This document shows, in pieces, positions 50,451 to 60,900 of a DNA stretch of 64,000 bases. The notes beneath the pieces were generated by a model. That model was not told where the DNA came from. It did no database searches and saw only the letters and a list, made by a program, of their open reading frames with translations. The position numbers and the translations under genes are program-made. Source of the stretch: Morella rubra (Eukaryota; Streptophyta; Magnoliopsida; Fagales; Myricaceae); assembly GCA_003952965.2 (NCBI GenBank), contig CM025854.1, forward strand, positions 5,005,931 to 5,069,930, read 5' to 3'. The first letter of the stretch is position 1; every line of letters begins with the position of its first letter.

Positions 50451-51973
50451 AATCCAAATGTTTCACATAAGATGTGCTAACCGCTAATCTCAGAAAGTCT
50501 CATATATATGTTTTTACCACACTTAATATGTTTATAAGAAATTTAGCTCCAATCAACCGATAATCTGATCAATACATTATAGGTTGAAATACTTAGTCAC
50601 ATAACTCCCCTACAAGAAAAGTAAACCGGCTAGTGTTTTATAAATCTATTAAAAAGTCACGATGCTATGCCTCACTTAGATTACGGGTTTGATCTTGAAA
50701 AAAATTGATATCAGGACCGGGCACCCAAATCACACTGCCAAGTATCGACTTTATCATCATGTCATTACATAATCTTTACATAGAGTGCACTTTAACGTGT
50801 GATTATTACCACCGACCTCCCTAATCTTTGTTTGAGTAATCACTTAATCTTGTTAGAGGTGATTGTACTTTATTCTTCTTCTTTTCTAAGTAGGCATTAT
50901 TTAACGAGGGTTGAAGGTTGTGACCATCAATATTTTTCATAAAGCAGTGTGCATGACACAAACTTTGTCAGATCATACGTCCAATCCCATATCGATTGAT
51001 GGATTTTTTGCTCAGGTGGCGTGAACTACCAAAAGCTTGTTAAAGTCCTTTGAAGATTCAGGTAGATACTGCAGCTCCTTATAATTCACTCTCTGTAAAA
51101 GAACCCCCCCGTCTTTAATTTACCCCACCTGACTACTCGACCTTTCTCCCCTTTCTGACTCAAATATTCTCTCTTTGTAAGACTACTGGGCTTCTGTTTG
51201 GTTTTGTTTAAGAGAAGCAAATCTAAGTCAGAAACAATCCGCGCGCAACGTCTTGTTTTTGTCAAGCCTTTTAGGTTTAGCATCTGTCTCAGAAGCTACA
51301 GTTCAAAAATAGAAAAAGTAGGGTTTGCAGATTTGGTAATTGCTGTCTTCCTTTAAGAAACCTCCGCATTTGGAAAAAGCACAGTCCATCTTATTTGGAA
51401 AATTCAGATCCCTCCAAGCAACCTCTCCCCGGGAGATGTGATTTCTTTTGAGTTTTTTCTTTATTGCAAAATTTGCTCACCCCTTTTCTTTATACTTTGT
51501 TGTCTTATCTCCCTATCAGCTCCACTCATGATGTTTCCTTTCACCTTTCTATTCTCCGTTCTTTTGGTGCACCATTTGACTTGTCATGGATTTTCCCATA
51601 AATTTTGATCAAGCTACTTAATTAGTCAAAGACTAGAAAGAATTTAATCGGCAGATTAGCTGAAAAAGTCAAGGTAAAACATTGTGGTTAGACATGTAAA
51701 CTTCGCCCACAGAAACTTCAAGCCTAATATTTACGACAGAACTCGGTGCATGCACTTATTATTAAAAGGAAACCAAAGTTAGGTGCTTGTTCTTTCATCA
51801 AATTTTTTGGTTTCTCTTTTGCCCGGATGTGTGCTACGTTAATATCTTTTCCTTGTCCGCATATGGAGGTCAACCTTGTTGAGGAAAAGCATAATGATAT
51901 GCCACTAGAATGTTAGATTCCGACATAAATTTATGATAGACAGCTAACCTTTTATACTTTACTAGGGCCGTAG

Positions 51974-52004
<31 letters not shown>

Positions 52005-53787
52005 TTTACGATAAAATTATATTTCTTTTCTAGGCAATGATAAAGTTATCTAGTTGATAAGGAAATAGTCAATTCGTGTGAACGAGCTTTGGACAAATGA
52101 TGTTATGCCATAATTACCTATGTGCCTAATCTCTTGTTCAACCTTATATCACGTAGGTTCAGAATGTTTCAGACAGAAATATTCGTCTGCTGGCTTTCAT
52201 ACAGTACGTCTATAGGGGGAACAAATTTTATAAAGGCTTATTATTAGTTTTAATTTTTTTTAAGAGTTTCTAAAGTTAATTAGCTATTTATCTAAGAGAG
52301 TTTTTACATCCAATCTCAATTTTAACTCACCTAATATATCTACGCGGCTAAGTAAAAATATGTCAACACCAATTATCACTCGACATTTATAAGATTGACT
52401 CAGCTCGGGTCGCTTAATAGTGATATGTTCTTTGTTAGTAGAATATGTGTACATGCCTTATTTGTTGTTTGTGTCTGGACAAAATAACTTTATTGACGTG
52501 AATAATTAATCTAAGAGACTTTTAAAGAAAAAAAATTAAAATTGAGAGACCAAATTAGAAAAAAAAATTAAACCTTATAGACTAGAAAAAAAAAATGTAC
52601 TTCCGCCCATTAGAAAAAAAAAATGAAGTTAAATATATATATTTGTTAGCTAAATTATCAACCGTATATATCAGCAATACATGAGCTCCAAGGACCGAAA
52701 ATCTGAAACGTCCATGATAAATATTAATAAGAGAAAAATCTTTAGTATTAGCAAAAAAAAAATATTATTGTTTGATAATTATGTTACTAAGTTATAAGAG
52801 GATAGAAATATGCCACTAAAAGATTTAGAGTACAATTACCCTCGAGGCCTCAAACACACCTTTAAATGGAATCTCGGGAAAAACAGGACAAAGTTGGCTC
52901 TTTCTTCCTTTTTTCGGGCCATACATATATGTTATGGAACATTTCTGTGTTCATATGAGACATGTTCGCCCCAGACTGAGTAATACTTCAAGTGTTCGTT
53001 CTGTTTAGACATTTGATCACTAATGTCTAGCTTTTTGAGTTTGGCATGATTTCATTTGCATGCCAATTTTAGAAGCTTCATATGTCTATCCCTGGAGCCC
53101 TTCCAGATATAGCATCCTCTAACCTACTTCTATAAATTCCACTCACAAAATAAGATGCTTTCAATAATATTATAGGTAGCACTAAGCGTAATGCTTCATC
53201 ATGATATCGTTACGTATATGCAGGAACAAATAGTTTATACCTAAGTTACAAGAATATTTCAAGTAACTCCAATTAATATCATTAAATTCAATCATCTGAT
53301 GAAGATCCACTGCCAGTAATATTAATTAAAGAGAGCAGTACATAAAAAGAGCAGGGTGGAGGATCTACAAAGAACTTTAGCAAACTTCAAGGGGTTGACT
53401 GAGTGCATGGTCAAGGCTTAGGGCTCGGAGATATGCTCCTTCCATGGTCTCAATTTCAAAACTTCATAGATGCTACTTACCCTTTAGGGCTACTCTAAAG
53501 GTTTTGACATGGTAATTGCCCGATTTGTGTGAGATGAGAGATATATCTCGAGATTAGTCAATGCGCGCTTAAGTTGACTAGACACTTGCTTTTTTTTTTT
53601 TAAAAAAAAAAGAAGAACTTTAGCACATGAGGGATGAAGGCAGATCATGTATGTTACCATTGGCATATTTTTTTCTTAGCCCCATTGGAAAAATTAAATA
53701 TATATGGGATAGAAGTTGAAGCTTTGTTTTTTTTTTTTTTTTTTTGTTTTTTTCTTTTTCGTTTGGGGTTATGAAGAAAGTTAATTT
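50451..53787. other. Gene-free AT-rich spacer
   Basis: Ordinary-looking sequence resumes after the gap. No gene is supported. It contains an AAT trinucleotide run at 51973-52003. A possible SINE-like patch at about 53390-53600 starts GGTTGACTGAGTGCATGG and ends in poly-T, but it is not firm. Confidence 0.5.
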
Positions 53788-55260
53788 TGTTGGAAATATG
53801 CCCTCAAAACAATTATTAGAATAATTATGAGATCATTATTTATTTTTATCGTCACATGCATTTATTATTTATTGGGTATAATGTTGTAACATGAGATGTT
53901 ACACAGTTATATTGTTAAGTGAAATTGTAGAAAATCATGCCGATGATTAATGAATCAAAAATCATGCCCTCAAACCAGTTATTAGAATAATTATGAGATC
54001 ATTATTTTTTTATCGTCACATGCATTTATTATTTATTGGGTATAATGTTGTAACATGAGATGTTACACAGTTATGTTGTTAAGTGAAGTTGTAGAAAATC
54101 ATGCCGATGATTAATGAATCAAATGGCAGGGAGTATGACTTTTCGGTTCTTTATTCATTTGATATTTGTTATAGATGAGGTACATATTTATGTATAAATA
54201 GGTCAACACTTATTGTGTCTTTATTATATAGGATGATGGACTCCGTTATTGAGGTAGTGACTTTAAGCAGACGAGTGGGTACACTGTAAGAGTACATGTA
54301 CTGAACGTGATCAAATATGAATACCTTATGGAAGTGATCATTGATGTTGAGAAAGTATTCACACGATTAGTTTATTGTATCCTTAGACTTGAGAAGTTTA
54401 TACAAGTTTGTTTGTTGTGTACTTGTGCCTTGACCCAGTCATTTGGTAATGATCTTTCTAGGTCAAATATTCCAGATAACGTTGGGTTTGTATATGATAA
54501 ATGAGCTTGTGCAAATTCTCAACAAGGAATCCACCAGTCTCTTTGTGAGACAGTATATTTAGTATATCTATATAGTTTGGACTTGAAAAGAAATAATTGG
54601 CCAGTAGACTTTTGCGAAAATGTTTTTCGAAATTAATATATATATATATTATATATTTATTTGTGAAATTGTTTTAGAAATATTTTAAGAGTCCAACGAG
54701 TTACTTATTATGAATTAAGAATTATATGAGCTAAGGACTTAATCAGTGATATTATTCCGGTCATATTATCTCATGTGGAATATAATATGGTGGAAGGATA
54801 AATAAACAAATAATTGTTAGCAAAAGAGATTTCACGAAAAATATTCGTACTATCTTGGGGGTCAATTGTGATATGTTAATGGACATGATTATAATTTGTA
54901 GATGCTCATATATTTGGAATACAGAATATAAGGGAATTAAGTGAAAAGAATTTTTCATGATGATCCTATGGTCGAGATTTGAGATGCCTACAGATCCCAC
55001 GCATAAGGACAGGAGAAGCTCTGAGTAAGCTATTATAAATAGCTCAGAATTTCATTTGAGAGAAAATGAGTCATTTTTCACGAGAATAGTTCTCTCTTAC
55101 TTTTCTCTCAAGAACTGTGCTCATAGATCTGGAGGAGGCAGAACACTTAGACGGTTTGATTTTAACGATCTTGATTTTTTTGCTGCGCAAATTTACAAAT
55201 TTCTCCTTGCCTGTTTCCATAATATATATTGTTCGCCATTTTCCCCTTGTAGTTTTCTAT
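53788..55260 (+). mobile_element. Copia-like long terminal repeat (solo or truncated)
   Basis: It begins TGTTGGAAATATGCCCTC, a typical start of plant Copia LTRs. Near 55034 there is a TATAAATAGCTCAGA promoter-like box, followed by a CATTTGAGAGAAAA leader and a CTTTTCTCTCAAGAACTG segment, as seen in the R/U5 part of such LTRs. No primer-binding site, gag or pol follows, so it is a solo or truncated LTR. The right boundary is approximate; no CA end with matching 5-bp duplication was found. Confidence 0.5.
53799..54123. repeat. 166-bp tandem duplication inside the LTR
   Basis: Two head-to-tail copies (53799-53964 and 53965-54123), over 95% identical, share TGCCCTCAAA, AATTATGAGATCATTATT, TCGTCACATGCATTTATTAT and CATGCCGATGATTAATGAA. 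The high identity points to a recent duplication. Confidence 0.9.
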
Positions 55261-55554
55261 CCACCCATGTTATTCCCTCTCTATAGGTGCTTGTAGCTCT
55301 ATGGTCCCTTTCAGTCTCGATCTTCTTTTTTCTTTTATTCTTATTTTATGCGTTCGATGTGTCGTGGTGGGGTAGGTAACTATATCCCTCAGAATTCAAA
55401 AAGAGATCAGCATAAACGAAGACATTGTCGATAAGCCAAATAATGGACATGTCCACGGAACCCATTCCCTTTAGTCAAATGCAACTTGGTCTGCTCGAGG
55501 ATAGAAAATAAAAGAAAATCGAGGTGGTGATCTTTGTCATATGGTATTCCATTT

Positions 55555-55564
55555 GTATAAATTA
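55555..55564 (+). promoter_or_regulatory. Candidate TATA box of the glycosyltransferase gene
   Basis: GTATAAATTA lies about 75 nt before the ATG at 55632, which would leave a leader of about 45 nt. Position and context fit a plant core promoter. It lies about 300 bp beyond the LTR-like segment. Confidence 0.5.
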
Positions 55565-55631
55565 ATCCAGTCTAGGTTGACAGATCGAGGAGCCAAGACT
55601 GTAGCCGAAGAAATCCAGAAAGAAAACAACA

Positions 55632-57074
55632 ATGGCTACTAGGAAATTGGAGGTGGTCTTCATCGCAACCCCCGGGATCGGAAACATGGTTCCAATTGTT
55701 GAGTTTGCCCAACGCCTCATCGATCATGACCCTCGATTTTCCGCCACCATACTCATCGTTAACATGCCTCAGAGAACCCTTGTCAACAACTACGTCCAAT
55801 CACGCGCCGCCTCGGCCACCACTAATGGCATCCGATTCCTCCACCTCCCTACCGTTGACCCGCCGACCGAGCAGTTCCAGTCGGCCATAGCTTTCATATG
55901 CGTGCTAATTGAGAGACACAAACTCCATGTAAAGCAAGCCATCACCAGCCTCATGGAGCCGGCGGCCGAGTCAGAGTCCAACAACTCCCCGGCCCGAGTC
56001 GCCGGATTTTTCGTCGACATGTTTTCTACTCCCATGATAGACGTTGCCAACGAGCTCCACATCCCTTGCTACCTTTACTTTGCATCTCCGGCGACGTTTC
56101 TTGGCTTCATGCTTCATCTTCCGATTTTGGACACCCAACTCAGCGCCGCTAAGTTGGCTGCTTTGGATACTGAGTTGGTTATCCCAACATTTGTGAACCC
56201 GATCCTTCCAAGCTTACTTCCTTCAACTGCGCTCAAGCAAGACGGGTACTCCTGGTTTTTGCACCATGCACGCAGGTACGCGGAGACGAAGGGTATTGTT
56301 ATAAATACGTTGGCGGAGCTTGAGCCTCATGCGCTGAACTCGCTTTCCACGAGCCATATGCCACCGGTTTATCCCATCGGACCTGTTCTTGACCTTGCCG
56401 GGCCGGCAGAATGGCACCCAGACCGAGCCCACCAAGAAAGTATCGTGAGATGGCTCGATGATCAACCTCCTTCCTCGGTTTTGTTCTTGTGCTTCGGTAG
56501 CATGGGAAGTCTCAGTGGCTCCCAAGTGAGGGAGGTAGCATTTGGGCTTGAACGGGCAGGATTTCGTTTCTTGTGGGGACTACGTGGGCCACCAAAGGCC
56601 CAATTACAACTCCCGAGCGAGTACACAGATCTGGAGGAAGTTTTACCAAGAGGGTTCTTGGAACGGACGGCTGGGATTGGCTTGGTGTGCGGGTGGGTCC
56701 CGCAGGTGTCGATCCTGGCCCACAGGTCCATAGGGGGATTCGTGTCGCACTGCGGCTGGAACTCAATCCTGGAAAGCTTGTGGCACGGTGTACCAATTGC
56801 CACGTGGCCGATTTACGCTGAGCAACAAATGAACGCCTTCGAGATGGTGAAGGAATTGGGATTAGCGGTGGAGATTACGCTAGATTACAAGGATGGTAGT
56901 AATTTGGTATTGGCGGAGGAGGTGGAGAGAGGAATAAAGCGTCTGATGGACGGTGAGGATGAGGTGAGGAGAAAAGTAAAGGAAATGAGCAAGAAGTGTA
57001 CGGCCGCTATGATGGAAGACGGGTCATCTTACAGATCGCTAGCAGCACTGATTGAGGAATTAGTGGGTAATTAG
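55632..57074 (+). CDS. UDP-glycosyltransferase, UGT71-like
   Basis: Family 1 glycosyltransferase that transfers sugar, most likely glucose, from a UDP-sugar to a small acceptor such as a flavonoid, terpenoid or hormone in the cytosol. Intronless, 480 residues, usual length. The start is the ATG of MATRKLEVVF. The PSPG box spans residues 355-398 (WVPQVSILAHRSIGGFVSHC to YAEQ). It has HCGWNS for UDP binding and a final Gln that usually goes with UDP-glucose. The charge-relay aspartate is present (FFVDMF, Asp129). Oddity: the N-terminal motif reads TPGIGNMVP, so Asn18 (codon AAC at 55683) stands where family members normally have the catalytic His. Overall wording (EFAQRL, LYFASPATFLGF) fits the UGT71/72/88 clade, nearest UGT71; the acceptor cannot be told. 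Confidence 0.93.
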   Translation: MATRKLEVVFIATPGIGNMVPIVEFAQRLIDHDPRFSATILIVNMPQRTLVNNYVQSRAASATTNGIRFLHLPTVDPPTEQFQSAIAFICVLIERHKLHVKQAITSLMEPAAESESNNSPARVAGFFVDMFSTPMIDVANELHIPCYLYFASPATFLGFMLHLPILDTQLSAAKLAALDTELVIPTFVNPILPSLLPSTALKQDGYSWFLHHARRYAETKGIVINTLAELEPHALNSLSTSHMPPVYPIGPVLDLAGPAEWHPDRAHQESIVRWLDDQPPSSVLFLCFGSMGSLSGSQVREVAFGLERAGFRFLWGLRGPPKAQLQLPSEYTDLEEVLPRGFLERTAGIGLVCGWVPQVSILAHRSIGGFVSHCGWNSILESLWHGVPIATWPIYAEQQMNAFEMVKELGLAVEITLDYKDGSNLVLAEEVERGIKRLMDGEDEVRRKVKEMSKKCTAAMMEDGSSYRSLAALIEELVGN

Positions 57075-57967
57075 CTGCCAATATTTGGAAATCCTAAGGT
57101 GGGACCCAGTTTTTTGATTCGAAGAAATACAATTTTATTTTTTTTTTAACAATAGATTGAAAAAACCAAAAAATGATTACTTTAAGCATTTGCTATTTTG
57201 CCTTCCCCGAATGGGACTTGTATTAGTGGTTGGCAATTGGCATGCTCCAGGGTCACTTGGGTGGGCGCACGATGTCAAAACTACGAAAAAGCTTGAGAAA
57301 ATTTAGTTTTAATTTAAATTTTATTCTTTCTTTTCTCCTGCAGATTTTTGAGGTTTCGGCATTATTATTATTATTGACAGTTGATATGATCGTCTAAGGT
57401 GTTACTGAGGAAAATATAATAGAAAAGGGAATACGGAAATTAGTTGATCAAGTTATTTCTCGCTAAATTACTAATCCATAAGTAAATAGGGATCATCAGA
57501 TGAAATATGTTGACAAAAATTTGAAGGTAAGTTTACTAGAAAGTCAAATTTTAGTGAGACGAAAACTTTGTGATATAATAATTTTAATAAATTAGAGGAT
57601 GAAATAGAGAGATAATTTAAAGTGAATATAGTAAAGAGTTAAAATTTGTGAAATTTTTGAGAATTGATTTTTAATATGAGGGGAAGATTGTAATTGCTAC
57701 TAAAATAAAACCTTATTATCGCGATCTTCTTAAAAAATTGTAAAAACAGTAATAATACCCGACTCGGTTTCTTCTAAATTTTCTTGTCGAAAAGAAATAC
57801 ACCGGCGGCGATTCAATTTAATTTATTGCCCCCGAACAAGTGCACTTTAGACAAGGCATCTACGTGTATACTAAACTACGCCCAACCCGTTATACGCTAC
57901 CCACCGGGTCTTCACCGTCGTAGATTTGGAGGGAAAAGAAAGGAAAGGAGAAAAGAGTACAGAAGAA
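57075..57967. other. Spacer between glycosyltransferase and polymerase eta
   Basis: AT-rich, about 0.9 kb, same-strand neighbours. It should contain the glycosyltransferase 3' UTR and the polymerase eta promoter. I see no convincing TATA box before 57968, in keeping with a housekeeping repair gene. Confidence 0.5.
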
Positions 57968-60900
57968 ATGCCAGTGGCCAAATCGGAATCATCCGATGCC
58001 AGAATCATTGCTCACATCGACTTGGACTGCTTCTACGTTCAGGGTTTACAACTCTTGCTCTCTCTCTGATGTTATTGTGTATTTGTTTATGTATGTGATT
58101 GGTGGGTTATACTAGGGTTTGAAGATGACCGTTGCATTTCAGTTTGATATGGTTGACGTGAAATATCTGACCCATTGCAATCAATCCCGTCTGATTATAT
58201 TGGCATGAAGTGATGCTGTTTGTTAAAGAGGATTGAGAACAGTGGCTTACACGTTTCAATTTTGGGAGAAGAACCAATGATGAAAAAAACTCTTGTACAA
58301 TTGAATTTTGATTTCAGTTCAGCTCAGATGTTGGGCTCATTATTTATTTTGAAAGATGTATGAAACAAAAGAGCTTCTTGTAAATTTTCGGCTTGAATTA
58401 TTATACACATGGTTTATATGTGCCAAAGAACGTATAAGTTTATTCTTTTGCATATGAAGAAGTAGGTGAAAGTGAGGAATTCAAGTTTGAATAACTGGGA
58501 AGAGGAGATGACAAGAGGCGACAACATTTACTAAAGGGTAATAGAGAGCATATTTGGAACGCCTCAGAGAAGTAAGGGCTAAAATTCTCCACATGTCGTG
58601 GGGATGTCATGTTGTTACACCCGTTATACACTGGCTGTTGATCCCTGGTTTTTGTTACTAGATTTTTCCTGTTAGGTTGATATGACCCTGATGGCGAAGA
58701 TTTACCAAAGAGGGTTCCTGATTTCACATAAGTGATCTGGGTTTTCTTTAGTCTTTGTTACTCTACTTGTTCCTGGATATAATGGCGGGAGGCCCGTTGA
58801 TTTGTTGACTATTAATAGCACTTCAGGGATATCTCTCCTGTAAAGAATATTGAACAAAAATGTTCTCTGTTGGGTACCTCATGCTAGTTATGTGAGGAAA
58901 TCCAAGTCTTACCCCAGCTAACTGCTTTATCTTATTCCTTGCAGTTGAGCAGCGGAAACAGCCTGATTTAAGGGGTTTACCCACTGCTGTGGTACAGTAT
59001 AACTCCTGGAAAGGTGGGGGCTTGATTGCTGTTAGCTATGAAGCCCGTAAATATGGTGTGAAGCGGTACTGAGGGTGTTTTGACCTACTTTGTAAATACC
59101 TTTCTATCAATAACCAAATATCTTTAGCCTATAAAAATGAAATGCATGGTTCTCAGTTCAATGCGAGGTGATGAGGCAAAGCAAGTCTGCCCACAAATTC
59201 AGCTGGTCCAAGTCCCCGTTGCACGTGGTAAGGCTGATTTGAACACTTACCGTGATGCAGGCTCAGAGGTCAGACATTCAAAAGACATCCATGATAGTGC
59301 TTTATTTAGTTTTATTTGTACACGTTAAGAATTTGATCTTATTGATTTTAATTACATTTTCAGGTGGTTTCTGTTCTTGCGAGGAAGGGTCGATGTGAGA
59401 GGGCTTCTATTGATGAAGTGTATCTTGACCTTACTGATGCAGCAGAAACAATGTTAGCAGAAACTCCTCCAGAGAACTTGGAAGTAATTGATGAGGAAGC
59501 TGTTAAGTCACACATTTTGGGGCTTAATGATAAGGTCAGAGACAGGGCATTAAGTATCACCTGATCGCTATATTGTTTGGTTAATTGTAAGATAATGGAA
59601 GTTCATTGTGTTGCAATTTTAAGGTCAAAATTGATGATGTTGAAGATGAAAAGTCTTATTGACGTTTTCAACTAAAATTCTCTGGAAATTTGATGGAGGA
59701 AACATATTAAGCTCTCCTCATTCGGTCATTCCTGATTATTTCCACAAACTTTTGCCCAGAAAGCCCCTCCTTATCCATCCTCAAATTGGAATCTTTGTAT
59801 TTATAAATGCATGTTCTGAAAGAGCGTCAAGAATTGAGCTTTACTTGAAGAGTTAGTAATTGCAAAGTAAATTTATATCATAATGTGGGACACAATAGCA
59901 TTAATTCGAATTACTACTCCTAGAAATATGCTTTCGGGATGTGGGAAGAGAGGCCTGTGAGAGGTTGTCTTTATCAATAGGCAGATTCTGGATTTCTTGC
60001 ATGGGGAGGAATCAGAATTACCAACGTATACCATAATATCAAAAGAATATGACACATGGACTTTGGGGAAAGGGTATAATATTCGGTCCACTCTGGAGGC
60101 CCAAAGTTACAAGTAATTCCATTGGGTGATCTTGATCATGGTTAATATCAAGATTTAAGAAGTGTTATAAGAAGGTTCTTTCCCCACTGCTACAAATATC
60201 TTAAGATTTCACCTAAATACGGGGTCGAATCACTTGGTTTTGAGAACTTGTTGCTTTGCTTCTGCAGCAATCATTAGACTGATATTGGTTCAAAATTCAG
60301 GATGGAAGCGATGCCAAACAAAAGGTCAGGGAGTGGCTTTGTAGGAGTGATGCTGATCACCGCGATAAACTATTAGCTTGTGGGGCCCTTATTGTTGCAG
60401 AGCTTAGGATGCAAGTGTTGAGGGAGACTGAATTTACATGTTCTGCTGGAATTGCTCATAATAAGGTAGGTTGCAGGGCTCAATAGTTTTTCAAGTGTTA
60501 TTCAGTAAGCACTTCATGACTTTAATATATCACTCTGTTGGCAGATGCTGGCCAAACTTGCAAGTGGTATGAATAAACCTGCTCAACAAACCGTTGTGCC
60601 CCTCCCGTCTGTGAAAGGGTTACTTGAATCCTTGCCGATTAAGAAAATGTGAGGTTTTGCTGGGTTTTCATAGTCTTCCTTGAAATATAAAGTTCAAAAC
60701 GCTATGTAGGTTAGCTTGCCGTCATACTGGCTACTCAGATAGCGTCAGAAACACATTATGTATTTTGTCGTCTTCTGACTGTTCATAAATCTACTGCTTG
60801 CAATGTATTGTGAGGTGCCATATCTAAAGCCAAAGCAAACAAAATTGCTCAACAAACTTGCATTTTCCTTTCCTTTCAGGAAACAGCTTGGAGGAAAGCT

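Noticed and set aside
49228..50487. Two ORFs of about 390-410 codons on both strands
   Set aside because: They consist almost entirely of the 1000-N gap and are artefacts.
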